Under the pieces are notes generated by a model. That model had not been told where the DNA came from and ran no database searches. It saw only the letters and a program-made list of their open reading frames with translations. 53,523 bases of DNA from Candidatus Gastranaerophilales bacterium (GTDB lineage: Bacteria; Cyanobacteriota; Vampirovibrionia; Gastranaerophilales; Gastranaerophilaceae), in contig CALURR010000031.1 of the NCBI GenBank assembly GCA_944323195.1, positions 1-53,523 on the forward strand, written 5' to 3'. Shown here piece by piece: positions 1 through 8,400 of this stretch. The first letter of the stretch is position 1. Every line of letters starts with the position of its first letter. The position numbers and the translations under genes were made by a program.

Positions 1-152
1 GGGCTGAATGAAAGTAATTCTTCCTTTAAGCCTTCTTTTAAGAATTGCTCGAATGATTTTTTTTGCACTTCAATCAAGTCGGGTAAATCCGTAAGGCGTG
101 TTGCTGGAATGCCTTGAGGAGTAACACGGCGTGCTTTTTCAGTTGTTGTCAT
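1..152 (-). CDS. rpoB: RNA polymerase beta subunit, N-terminal fragment
   Basis: Partial gene: the start is at 150-152 and the gene runs off the left edge of the window. The 50 visible residues begin MTTTEKARRV and contain LPDLIEVQKKSFEQFL followed by a KEGLKEEL segment. This is the hallmark N terminus of bacterial RpoB (typically P-DL---Q--S---F---GL-E---). The start is supported by AGAGG about 7 nt upstream of the ATG. RpoB is the catalytic beta subunit of RNA polymerase. No rplL precedes it; the upstream gene on the same strand is queH, and rpoB has its own promoter and a leader of about 128 nt. The fragment is too short to show any functional residues. Confidence 0.9.
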   Translation of the reverse strand, partial: MTTTEKARRVTPQGIPATRLTDLPDLIEVQKKSFEQFLKEGLKEELLSFS

Positions 153-286
153 CTAAATACCTCTAATATATGTAATTACAATTTAATTTCTAAAATAGTG
201 CAAAGTGGCTTTCTTATTCGATTTGCGGACTTTTTTGAAAAAAGCTGCTTTTATGCCATAATGCAACATTTTATTAGACTTTATTA

Positions 287-314
287 ATTATATTGGCTAA
301 ATAATAAGGGTCAA
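287..314 (-). promoter_or_regulatory. sigma-70 type promoter for rpoB
   Basis: Read on the minus strand there is TTGACC (309-314), a 16-nt spacer, and a perfect TATAAT (287-292). Transcription would begin near 280 and leave a leader of about 128 nt before the rpoB ATG. The leader holds a short perfect inverted repeat (CTTTTTT and AAAAAAG, around 227-241) with no T-run in a terminator position. Nothing else recognisable lies in the 286-nt gap between rpoB and queH. Confidence 0.7.
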
Positions 315-438
315 GATTTCGGCTTAATAAAATTTTACAAAAGACTTGAAATTTTTAAAAAATCGTGTAAAATACGTAGGCGCAATGAATTAAATCATAT
401 TTTTGTATTAGTCTTTTATGTTTAAAAAAATAAAAGTG

Positions 439-981
439 CTAGTTGTTTTTTCTGATTGAAAATTCACAACCGCAATATTGTTGGAAATACATGTTGTTTT
501 CTTTTGCGATTTGTCTTGAAATTTTAAAACCGTCTTGTTTTTTAAAGTTGTATTCTAAAAATTCAACACCTGTTTGATTTTGTATTATTTTTCCTTGTTC
601 TAAAATTGTTTTAAAATCCTTGTGGGGTGAAACGCTTAGTGTAGTTGTGAAATATTGAATGTTGTTTTTTTGTGCAAATTCAGCTGTTTTTTTAAGTCTT
701 AAATTAAAACAAATTGCACAGCGTTTACCCTTTTCCGGCTCATTTTCAAAGCCTTTTATGGCTTTGTAGAATTCTTTTATATCGTATTTTTCTTCAAAAT
801 AATCTATCTTATTTTTTTTGCAATATAACTCAAGTTCGTTTTTTCTTATTTCGTATTCTTCAAGAGGGAAAATATTTGGATTGTAAAAAAATACTACAGG
901 CTTGAAGTTATCCAAGATTAATTTTTTAATCGGATATGACGCACAAGGTGCACAACAAGCGTGTAGTACTATCTTTTTCAT
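439..981 (-). CDS. queH: epoxyqueuosine reductase QueH
   Basis: QueH (DUF208) performs the last step of queuosine synthesis, reducing epoxyqueuosine to queuosine in the tRNA wobble position. It replaces the cobalamin enzyme QueG. The 180-residue length is normal for the family. The cysteine pattern is complete: an N-terminal HACCAPC (C9, C10, C13), KRCAICF (C88, C91) and a C-terminal YCGCEF (C170, C172), which provide the metal/cluster and redox-active cysteines of the family. It starts 10 nt after the VKOR-DsbA gene on the same strand, so the two are probably co-transcribed. Downstream, rpoB has its own promoter. No other queuosine gene is in the window. Confidence 0.93.
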   Translation of the reverse strand: MKKIVLHACCAPCASYPIKKLILDNFKPVVFFYNPNIFPLEEYEIRKNELELYCKKNKIDYFEEKYDIKEFYKAIKGFENEPEKGKRCAICFNLRLKKTAEFAQKNNIQYFTTTLSVSPHKDFKTILEQGKIIQNQTGVEFLEYNFKKQDGFKISRQIAKENNMYFQQYCGCEFSIRKNN

Positions 982-991
982 TACTTCAATA

Positions 992-2224
992 TTACCTTTT
1001 GTTGTTTAGAGCTCTTTTGTGTGCAAGCTCTATTTTTTGAATTAATTCATCATAAGGAATAGCGCCCATATATTGTATTCCTTCAATTTCTATAACAGGA
1101 GTTCCGTTTATGCCTTTTGAGGCTGCTTCATTGATGTCTTTTTCCAGCTGAGCATATGTGTCAGGGCTGTTTGCGTCATAATTAAGTTGATTAATATCTA
1201 AATTAAGGCGTGCTTTTTTAAATTCTTCTATAATTTCTTCAGGAGTGTTTGGTTTATTGTAGAATAATACATTAGCTGCACCCCAGTATTTACCTTGTTT
1301 TTTGGCTGCTATAGCGTATCTTGCATATAAACAAGAATTTTCATGTCCGCCTAGAGTTGAGCCTATTTTATGATTGCAAGAAGTATCCAGAGGGAAATTT
1401 ACATCTTCAACAAGTACATCTTTATTTTTTGCTGCTTTATGCAACATTATGTTTACGACTTTGCAAAATGGACAATTGAAATCACTGTAAATTTTAATTT
1501 TTACAAGTGAATTTTCTTTTCCTAAGATATTGCCTTTTATTTCATATTTATTTGTTTTTGCTTCGTAAAATTCTTTTAGTTCTTTTTCTTTTTTTAATTT
1601 AGGTGAAAATATCATTGTTTTATCTAAAGTTGCAAGAGTTACTATAAATGCTATTAAAACAACGATGAAAAGAATAAAATATTTTTTTGCACCTTTGTAA
1701 AAGTCTATTATTGTTGTTTTAATATCCTGAAGAAAAAAGCCTTTTGAATTTGCACAAAGTGCAATAAATAGGTTTACAAAATATACACAAAAGCATAATA
1801 CGCAAATTTTATCTATTTTAAAAATTGAAATGCCGGCTAAAACCATAGATAAACAAAATGATATTAGACCAATTGTTGCTATATAACTTCTTGGATTTTC
1901 AAAAACGTCAAAAATTGTGTTTTTGAATTTTTCTTGAATTTTATCTACAAATAATAAAAATATAAATAATAAGTATAATATAATTCCCCAAAGTGCATTA
2001 GGCACCCCAAAAGTTAGAGCATAGGTTGTTTGTGCTACGCCATCACAGTCAATTAGATTTGATATTGAGCAAAAACTTTGTGCAAAATTAGGTAAGAAAT
2101 TTGTTTTATAAAAAATATAGCTTAATTCTATACTTAGTGCCAGGCCAATAATACAAAGGATTAATATTGTCCAAAATCTTGCTTTGCTAAGTTTTTCGGT
2201 TGTCAATTTTTCTTCAATACCCAT
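992..2224 (-). CDS. VKOR-DsbA fusion, disulfide-forming membrane oxidoreductase
   Basis: The 410-residue protein joins a vitamin K epoxide reductase domain to a periplasmic DsbA-like thioredoxin domain. About five hydrophobic segments lie within residues 17-200. The VKOR loop cysteines are C52 and C60, and the quinone-proximal CVLC is at 141-144. The thioredoxin part begins near residue 225, with the redox motif CPFC at 251-254 and a cis-proline loop (GINGTPVIEI) near 370. Such fusions oxidise periplasmic thiols and pass electrons to membrane quinone, replacing DsbA/DsbB; they are well known from Cyanobacteria. The start is supported by AAGGGAG about 6 nt upstream of the ATG. A TATAAT on the minus strand at 2285-2290 may be the -10 box, although no good -35 is visible. 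queH follows after 10 nt. Confidence 0.93.
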   Translation of the reverse strand: MGIEEKLTTEKLSKARFWTILILCIIGLALSIELSYIFYKTNFLPNFAQSFCSISNLIDCDGVAQTTYALTFGVPNALWGIILYLLFIFLLFVDKIQEKFKNTIFDVFENPRSYIATIGLISFCLSMVLAGISIFKIDKICVLCFCVYFVNLFIALCANSKGFFLQDIKTTIIDFYKGAKKYFILFIVVLIAFIVTLATLDKTMIFSPKLKKEKELKEFYEAKTNKYEIKGNILGKENSLVKIKIYSDFNCPFCKVVNIMLHKAAKNKDVLVEDVNFPLDTSCNHKIGSTLGGHENSCLYARYAIAAKKQGKYWGAANVLFYNKPNTPEEIIEEFKKARLNLDINQLNYDANSPDTYAQLEKDINEAASKGINGTPVIEIEGIQYMGAIPYDELIQKIELAHKRALNNKR

Positions 2225-2342
2225 TGTTAACTCCCTTATTCGACAGTATAATAAAAAGTTTTAAGCCAGAAGTCTTAATACTTTATTATACAATTTATCC
2301 GTTAGTTTAATAATAGACAAAAGTATAATAAAAATAAAGTAT

Positions 2343-2371
2343 AAAAAAAGATGTGCTTAACACATCTTTTT
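2343..2371 (-). terminator. intrinsic terminator after dnaJ
   Basis: A perfect 11-bp stem (2345-2355 with 2361-2371, 5-nt loop) is followed on the minus strand by a T-rich stretch. The stem overlaps the dnaJ stop codon. The A/T ends of the stem make it possible that it also works in the opposite direction. Confidence 0.8.
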
Positions 2372-3425
2372 ATGAGTTTAATTTTTTCAATTTTTCGTAT
2401 AATTCCTTGGCTTCGGAAGATAGATTTTCAGGAACTTTTATTTTAATTCTTGCTTCCAAATCTCCTTTTGTTCCATCTTTTTTAGCCAACCCCATGCCTT
2501 TTAGTCTTAGTTTTTTGCCTGAAGATGTTAGCGGTGGAATTTTTATTTTAAATTTGCCTGATGGTGCTAAAACCTGTGCTTCGCAGCCTAAAACTGCTTC
2601 ATAAGGCAGGATTTCAACATCTTTTATTAAATTTTCACCATCAATTTCATAATTTTTGTCTTCAATTTTAACAACAAGATAAACATCGCCTTTTTTGCCA
2701 TAGGCATCAGTTTTACCTTCGCCTTTGAGTCTTATTTTTTGGCCTTGTTTAACAAATTTAGGTACTTTAAAAGTTAGGTTTTTTGTTATTTTTTCAATAC
2801 CTGTAGATGAGCAATTTGAACAAAAGCCCGTCTTTGAGCCATGGCAAACTTGGCAAGGTTGATAAGATGTTATTGTAACTGATTTTTTGGGACAATTAAT
2901 TAAATCGTCCACAGTCAATATAACATTTTGGACTATGTCAAGATTTTCTTCTTTTTTGGGTTCAGATGTTCTATTTTGTCTTGTGCTTCTTGCATTTTGA
3001 AATTGTGAGAAATCTCCAAAATTGGAAAAACCACCGCCAAAATTGCTTGATGAATAAGATCTTGATTGACTTTGTTGTTGGTTCAATATGTCGCCAAAAA
3101 TTGCAGAAAAGAAATCGGAAAATCCTCCTGCTTGGGAATTACCTTGTCCAAAATTTGAAAAATTAAAACCTTCAAACCCAGGGGGTGGTGTAAAATCTGC
3201 ACCTTGTTGCCAAGCAGAACCTAGCTGATCATACCTTTTTCTTTTGTTTTCATCACCTAAAACTTCGTAGGCCTCATTTATGTCTTTAAATTTTGCTTGT
3301 GCGTCAGCTGCTTTATTAACATCAGGGTGATATTTTCTTGCCAGTTTTCTGTATGCTGATTTAATTTCTTGTTGAGATGCACTTCTTTGTACACCCAGTA
3401 TTTCATAATAATCTTTGTATTTCAT
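2370..3425 (-). CDS. dnaJ: DnaJ-type Hsp40 co-chaperone with a reduced zinc finger
   Basis: J-domain co-chaperone that stimulates the DnaK ATPase and hands over unfolded substrates. The J domain is residues 1-70 with the essential HPD at 33-35. A Gly/Phe/Ser/Gln-rich linker (about 78-150) and two beta-barrel substrate domains (about 160-345) follow. A canonical DnaJ has four CxxCxGxG repeats making two zinc centres. Here only two remain, [10 protein letters not shown] (from 191) and CSNCSSTG (from 202), enough for one centre. The protein therefore lies between DnaJ (type I) and CbpA (type II). It has no neighbouring dnaK or grpE. The start codon has no ribosome binding site but has GATAAT six nucleotides upstream, so it is predicted to be leaderless. 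Confidence 0.9.
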   Translation of the reverse strand: MKYKDYYEILGVQRSASQQEIKSAYRKLARKYHPDVNKAADAQAKFKDINEAYEVLGDENKRKRYDQLGSAWQQGADFTPPPGFEGFNFSNFGQGNSQAGGFSDFFSAIFGDILNQQQSQSRSYSSSNFGGGFSNFGDFSQFQNARSTRQNRTSEPKKEENLDIVQNVILTVDDLINCPKKSVTITSYQPCQVCHGSKTGFCSNCSSTGIEKITKNLTFKVPKFVKQGQKIRLKGEGKTDAYGKKGDVYLVVKIEDKNYEIDGENLIKDVEILPYEAVLGCEAQVLAPSGKFKIKIPPLTSSGKKLRLKGMGLAKKDGTKGDLEARIKIKVPENLSSEAKELYEKLKKLNS

Positions 3426-3431
3426 AATACT

Positions 3432-3437
3432 ATTATC
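3432..3437 (-). promoter_or_regulatory. -10 box of a leaderless promoter for dnaJ
   Basis: GATAAT on the minus strand ends exactly 6 nt before the dnaJ ATG, which would place the transcription start at or next to the A of the start codon. No convincing -35 box is seen. The site belongs to the recurring hexamer-N6-ATG pattern in this window. Confidence 0.5.
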
Positions 3438-3487
3438 TTATATCTAAAAATTAAAAAACTTTAATTTCTTAATTATTTTTTTATGTT

Positions 3488-6400
3488 TTAATTTGTTTCT
3501 TTCAAATTCCATTTGAAATATTTGACTGAGCTTCTCTCTTCAGCAGGGCCGTTTATTATAACCATAAATTCTCTTGTTGGTGTATTTGAAATGGTTAAAG
3601 GAGGAATTTTTTCAATATATTCATCAGGAATTTTTATTGAAAGCATTTTTTCAATTGGTGAAATTGTTATTGATTTGATTATTTCTTTGGCATCGTTAGA
3701 CATTTTGTTCACCAATTCATTTGTTGTGAAACTTCCAATATTGCCCATTATATTAACCATAGAAGTTGGAATTCTGCCATAAACTTTTATGGCGCAATAT
3801 TTTGTTAGCATATTAACCCTGCCTTCAAGGTATGTGCTCATATTTGTTCCTTGTGTTTTGATATATTGGACATTTATCCAGGAATTATCTATTTTAAAGG
3901 TTCCTTCTATTGTTTTAAAATCGCCAGTATTTTGTTTTGTAATGGCGGAAACTGCTGAATTTAGGCTTAATTTTAATATGCTTTGGGATAAAATATTTCC
4001 TGCTTGAAGGTATCTTTCTAATTTTGCAAATTGTGATAATTCACCATTATCAATATTGAATTTAATATAGCCTTTTAGGGTTTTTATTATTGAATTATAA
4101 TCTATTCCTTGAAATTCAAGGTTTGTTAGTGCACTCAATTTTCCGCTTGCTGCAATAGAAAATTCTTTGATTTGGCCGGATAATAGCCTTACATTAATTT
4201 CTTTTAGGATTGTTTGAGTTTTAATTTTGTTTGTTTTTAGATTTATATTAATTGAGCCTGAAGCATTTCCGTTAAATGCATCTGCGCTATAGTGCGTTAG
4301 GTTTAGTATATTATTTTCTAAATTTCCTTCAAAATAAACCGAATTTAGAAGAAAATCCATCATTTCAAGCGCCATTATGCTTCCTTTAAGATTTAGGATT
4401 TTAATTGGTATTTGAGTTGATGCTTGAGATGATTTATTTAATTTTTCAAGCATTGCAAGATTTATGTAGTTTGATTGAATATTCAGAAAATCAAAAATTA
4501 TTTTATTATTAGCATATTTGCCTTGTGCAACCAAGTCGAAATCAGAATTTAAAATTCTTCCTTTTGTTATATTGATATAGGCTTTTGAATTTTTTATGTT
4601 TAAAATCATATCTTTTATAGATAGATAATATGGTTTGTAGTTTAAATTGTCGATTATTAGGTCTGCATTAATATCAGGGTTTTTGATGTTGCCTAAAAGG
4701 TTGATTTGACCTGTTATATCCAGGGTTGTATTATCTAATTTTGGCAAAACTAATGAAATTTTTTCGGGTATATTGATTTTAAAGGCATTAAATTCGGGAG
4801 TTTGAGATAGTTTTGAGATTGTGCCTTTTATGTTTAAAATATTTTTATTATTGGAGATTAAATCTAAATTTTTAATTTCTAAGTTATCTTTTTTTATTGC
4901 TATATTTGTTTTGATTTGAGGTGTTTTGTTTTTGATAATTAGTAATTTATTGTATTGTGGAATCAATCCTGCCAAAGATATGTTAATTTGAGGTTCTTTT
5001 GTTTTGTAGGAATTAATTGCACCTTCAAAATCGGCTGAAATTTTATCTATAGTTAATTTTGATTTTTCAATTAGAATATCATTTTCATTTATTTTTAAGT
5101 TTAGTTTAGGAATTGTTATCGTGTTGCTATGATTTTTTATCTTATTATTTAGTGATAATATTTCAAAGAAATCTAATTTATTATTTTTTGGATTTGCACT
5201 TATTAGAACTTCATTTGAAAGAAAAGTTGTTTGATATTGTTTTGAATATATTTTTAGATTTTTTAAGGTGGAGTTAGTTTCAATTAAAGGGTTTTTAAGA
5301 TTCCCTTTGATTTTTGCTTGAGCTTTGAATAATCCGTCTTTAAAATCATAGTTTTTTAAATCTTTTAAAACCGAAGATGAAACAGGTAGTGATTTTAACA
5401 TGGTTAAAAGTTGTGCTATGTTGATTAAATCAGAGTGGATTTTTAAGTTTAAATTTGTGTTTTCGTCAATTAAACCCTCCAAATAAAATTTTGAGTTATC
5501 AATATAGGCATAGCTGTTTAGAATATTTATTTTATTGTTTTCAAAATTAATATTTGAATTTATGTCTTTAATTTTAAAACCGGTTTTTTTGTGTAAAATT
5601 GAGGCATTTTTAATGTTTAATGTGCCATTTGAATTAATTGTTTTAAAATTGCTTTTGATATATAAATCAGCTATTGCTGAGCCGTTTAATATGATTTCAT
5701 CATATTTTAAGTTTAGATTTAAAATTTTATTAAATGCATTTATAATAGTGCTTAATTCCGATAGATTTATGTTGTTTGAATTGAGTTTCAATTCTATGTA
5801 TTTATTTTTTGAAATCGAAATTGTGGATTTGATTTTAATGAATTGATGTTTAATAAGATTAAAATCGCAATTAGAAATAATTTTATCGCCTTTAAAATGC
5901 AGTTCAAGATTGTTTTTTGGAATGAATACGTTATCAATATTAAACGTGTAATCTTTTAGATTTATTTTTCCATCTATATCAATTTTTTCGTCTAGTGGTG
6001 TAATTTTTAAATCTATTGCTGCAGAGGCTTTAAAATTGTATTTATCAGCATAAACTAAAGGGTTGTAGTTTAGTTTTTCAATTATTTTTCTGTACCTTTT
6101 GATGGTTTTTTGTCTTAATTTTAAGTTTAGATTTAAATTAAAGTCTGCAATTTTTTTATTATTTGAAGATATTACACCATCAGCTTTTATATTAAAAGGT
6201 CTTTGGTTTTTATTGTTTAGAGTTGACGAAGTTATTTTAATATTATCGGCTTTTAAATAGAAATTCTTTTTTATGTTTTCGTCATAAATATTAAGATTAA
6301 ATTTATCTACAAAAATTTTTATATTTCTTAATTCGAATTTCGATTTATCTGATTTATCTCCTAAAAGTTCAGGGCTGAAATAGTTAAAGCAATCATATTT

Positions 6401-6865
6401 TTTATCCTTTGTGAAGTTTGTATTAATTATAATTTGCTCTGCTTTTACTTTGTTTAAATCTATGTAATTAAACAATAAAGTAATGAGATTAATTTCAATA
6501 ACAGGCTTATCAAGAGTTATAAAATTTTTGTTATTAGAATATTTTAGATTTATTTTGTCTGCTTTTAAATTTATATCAAATTTGTAATCAGGATAAATAT
6601 TGATATTTTCAACGTTTAAAATTAATTTCGTGTTTTTTGACAAATATTTATTTATGTAAGTTTCAATTTTGTTTTCATCAATGTATTTGGGCAATAAAAA
6701 TAAATAAGCTAAATAAGCTATTGTTAGCAATGAAATAAATAAAAAGAAAATGGTTTTAAAAAATGCAAAAAAGGGAGCGCGATTAACACTCCTTTTATAG
6801 ATAAATTCTGATAAAACGGATTTTACTTTCTTAACCAGACTTTTTCTTTTATAATAGATTATCAT
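3488..6865 (-). CDS. giant AsmA/TamB-like envelope protein (paralogue 1)
   Basis: The 1125-residue protein has one N-terminal membrane anchor (about residues 31-55) and then a long, Asn/Lys/Ile-rich, beta-strand-like periplasmic region. The C-terminal 250 residues resemble the AsmA-like C-terminal domain (DUF3971 type) and align with the end of the 1453-residue protein at 11065-15426. Shared features are a YLQAGN / YLLRAGN segment, TGDFKTIEG / TGEFENIKG, TYLEGR / LYLDGN, and a final KWNL / NWDL. AsmA-like proteins (AsmA, YhdP, TamB) are thought to form lipid-carrying grooves between inner and outer membrane. The gene is the last of a tonB-exbB-exbD-exbD operon and begins one nucleotide after the exbD stop, so it is translationally coupled to it. 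An energised transport role is inference. Confidence 0.75.
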   Translation of the reverse strand: MIIYYKRKSLVKKVKSVLSEFIYKRSVNRAPFFAFFKTIFFLFISLLTIAYLAYLFLLPKYIDENKIETYINKYLSKNTKLILNVENINIYPDYKFDINLKADKINLKYSNNKNFITLDKPVIEINLITLLFNYIDLNKVKAEQIIINTNFTKDKKYDCFNYFSPELLGDKSDKSKFELRNIKIFVDKFNLNIYDENIKKNFYLKADNIKITSSTLNNKNQRPFNIKADGVISSNNKKIADFNLNLNLKLRQKTIKRYRKIIEKLNYNPLVYADKYNFKASAAIDLKITPLDEKIDIDGKINLKDYTFNIDNVFIPKNNLELHFKGDKIISNCDFNLIKHQFIKIKSTISISKNKYIELKLNSNNINLSELSTIINAFNKILNLNLKYDEIILNGSAIADLYIKSNFKTINSNGTLNIKNASILHKKTGFKIKDINSNINFENNKINILNSYAYIDNSKFYLEGLIDENTNLNLKIHSDLINIAQLLTMLKSLPVSSSVLKDLKNYDFKDGLFKAQAKIKGNLKNPLIETNSTLKNLKIYSKQYQTTFLSNEVLISANPKNNKLDFFEILSLNNKIKNHSNTITIPKLNLKINENDILIEKSKLTIDKISADFEGAINSYKTKEPQINISLAGLIPQYNKLLIIKNKTPQIKTNIAIKKDNLEIKNLDLISNNKNILNIKGTISKLSQTPEFNAFKINIPEKISLVLPKLDNTTLDITGQINLLGNIKNPDINADLIIDNLNYKPYYLSIKDMILNIKNSKAYINITKGRILNSDFDLVAQGKYANNKIIFDFLNIQSNYINLAMLEKLNKSSQASTQIPIKILNLKGSIMALEMMDFLLNSVYFEGNLENNILNLTHYSADAFNGNASGSININLKTNKIKTQTILKEINVRLLSGQIKEFSIAASGKLSALTNLEFQGIDYNSIIKTLKGYIKFNIDNGELSQFAKLERYLQAGNILSQSILKLSLNSAVSAITKQNTGDFKTIEGTFKIDNSWINVQYIKTQGTNMSTYLEGRVNMLTKYCAIKVYGRIPTSMVNIMGNIGSFTTNELVNKMSNDAKEIIKSITISPIEKMLSIKIPDEYIEKIPPLTISNTPTREFMVIINGPAEERSSVKYFKWNLKETN

Positions 6866-6866
6866 T

Positions 6867-7250
6867 TTAAATTTCTACTATTGAAATACTTTGAACTCCT
6901 GCGTTTCTGGCGTTATCCATAAGCCTTACAACGCTTTCGTGGTTAGAGTCACCGCTTGCCTGAATTAATAAACCGTCAGGCTTGTTTTTTGCCTCTTCTT
7001 TAATTGCTGAAAGCAGGTTTGATTCTTGAATTTCTGAACCGTTTAATAAATATTTATTGTCAGGTGTGACTGTTATTTCAAGAATTTTATTATCTTTTTG
7101 TACTTGATTTTCTTCAACGTATTCGGGAACTGCTAAAGATAGCCCTTGTTGATCCAATATTGGTGCTATAACCATCATCAAGATTAACAGCACAAGAAAA
7201 ATATCAGTTAAAGGAGTAATATTTATTTCATTAAATGTTTGTCTTTTCAT
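6867..7250 (-). CDS. exbD: ExbD/TolR-family protein (copy 2)
   Basis: The 127-residue protein has a short cytoplasmic N terminus, one membrane helix and a periplasmic domain. The helix carries the proton-path aspartate, D16, in NITPLTDIFLV. ExbD/TolR proteins form a proton channel with ExbB/TolQ and energise TonB/TolA. The first 30 residues are nearly identical to those of the preceding ExbD (7253-7714), with FNEINITPLTDIFLVLLI in both, while the periplasmic parts differ. It starts 2 nt after the stop of that gene, and the AsmA-like gene follows after 1 nt. Confidence 0.92.
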   Translation of the reverse strand: MKRQTFNEINITPLTDIFLVLLILMMVIAPILDQQGLSLAVPEYVEENQVQKDNKILEITVTPDNKYLLNGSEIQESNLLSAIKEEAKNKPDGLLIQASGDSNHESVVRLMDNARNAGVQSISIVEI

Positions 7251-7252
7251 TA

Positions 7253-7714
7253 TTATTCTCCTAGCTCTGCTTTTTCTTCTAAATCTCTTTGTTGTTTTTT
7301 GCTTAGTGGTTCACCTGCTACAACAAGTTTTTCAAAACCTGCATTTTGTGCTGCTTTCATTACTTTCATAATTTCAGAGCTTTTTGTTTCTTTGTCTGCT
7401 CTAACTACTACCTCTTTTTTTTCAAGAGATGAGATTATATTATTGAAAGAGTTTTCAATATCATCTGGTGAAACTTTTGTTTCATTGACATAAAATGAAC
7501 CATCTTTTGTGATTGAAACTGTGGCTTTTTCGTTTTCAATGGATAATCCTGAGTTTATTTCAGGCATTTTTATATTGTTATCTACGGATTGAAAACTCGG
7601 TGCTATAACCATCATAATTATTAACAGCACAAGAAAAATATCAGTTAAAGGAGTGATATTTATCTCGTTAAATGTCTTTTTTCTGCCGTCATCTTGTGTA
7701 CTTGTGAAATTCAT
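7253..7714 (-). CDS. exbD: ExbD/TolR-family protein (copy 1)
   Basis: The 153-residue protein has the canonical ExbD layout: about 17 cytoplasmic residues, one membrane helix with D25 in the TPLTDIFLV motif, and a periplasmic domain ending in a charged tail (KKQQRDLEEKAELGE). It lies 11 nt downstream of exbB and 2 nt upstream of a second exbD. The extra charged C terminus is absent from copy 2. Together the two copies could make a heteromeric proton channel with ExbB. Whether they serve different partners cannot be told from sequence. Confidence 0.92.
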   Translation of the reverse strand: MNFTSTQDDGRKKTFNEINITPLTDIFLVLLIIMMVIAPSFQSVDNNIKMPEINSGLSIENEKATVSITKDGSFYVNETKVSPDDIENSFNNIISSLEKKEVVVRADKETKSSEIMKVMKAAQNAGFEKLVVAGEPLSKKQQRDLEEKAELGE

Positions 7715-7725
7715 TTTGTCCTCAA

Positions 7726-8373
7726 CTATAGAGCAATTGAATTGTTTTGATCAATCGCTACTTCTTCATCTGAATCAATAAAGCTTAAAAATACAAGTTT
7801 AATTAATTTAAAATCAGATTCAAAACGTGCAACAACTGTTTGGAAATAGTTAAATAGTACAACTGCAACAATTGCAACACCAAGACCAAGTGCTGTTGCA
7901 ATAAGGGCTGAAGCTATACCTGTTGCTACTGCTGCTGATTGATTACCTTGCGTTGCTAAATCTTGGAATGTGTATAAAATTCTAACAACAGTACCAAACA
8001 AACCAAGAAAAGGTGCAACGCCGCCAATTGTACCTAGAATTGTCAAGTGACGTTCCAGTTTTCTTGTTGCCAAGGATGAAGAAATATCATATGCTCTTGA
8101 AAATCCGGCTTTTTGCTCTGTGTATATTCTTAAAGCTTCGTCTACCATTTCAGAAATAATTCCGCCTAATTGAACAGAGATTCTTTGAGCAGCTCCAATG
8201 TTGTTTTTTACCAGAGCTTTTTGAAGACTTGGAATAAATTCTGAAATATTTCTTTCGTTTTTCTTATAGTACATAATTCTGTTGATTGCAACATATACAA
8301 CCAAAATAGAACATATGAAAATTGGGGTTAGAACTGCCCAATCTTGTGCTATTGCCGTTAACATTAAATCCAT
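7726..8373 (-). CDS. exbB: ExbB/TolQ/MotA-family proton channel subunit
   Basis: The 215-residue protein has three membrane helices (about 10-30, 108-130 and 150-178). The family signature is clear: a LGTIGGVAPFLGLFGTV segment leading into helix 2, and a GIASALIATALGLGVAI segment forming helix 3, with the small and Thr residues that line the channel. ExbB pentamers surround an ExbD dimer and convert the proton gradient into movement of TonB. The gene lies between tonB (28 nt upstream) and two exbD genes. ExbB versus TolQ cannot be separated by sequence alone; the tonB-like neighbour favours ExbB or a combined system. Confidence 0.93.
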   Translation of the reverse strand: MDLMLTAIAQDWAVLTPIFICSILVVYVAINRIMYYKKNERNISEFIPSLQKALVKNNIGAAQRISVQLGGIISEMVDEALRIYTEQKAGFSRAYDISSSLATRKLERHLTILGTIGGVAPFLGLFGTVVRILYTFQDLATQGNQSAAVATGIASALIATALGLGVAIVAVVLFNYFQTVVARFESDFKLIKLVFLSFIDSDEEVAIDQNNSIAL

Positions 8374-8400
8374 TTTTATATCCTCTTTTATCTATTTTAC

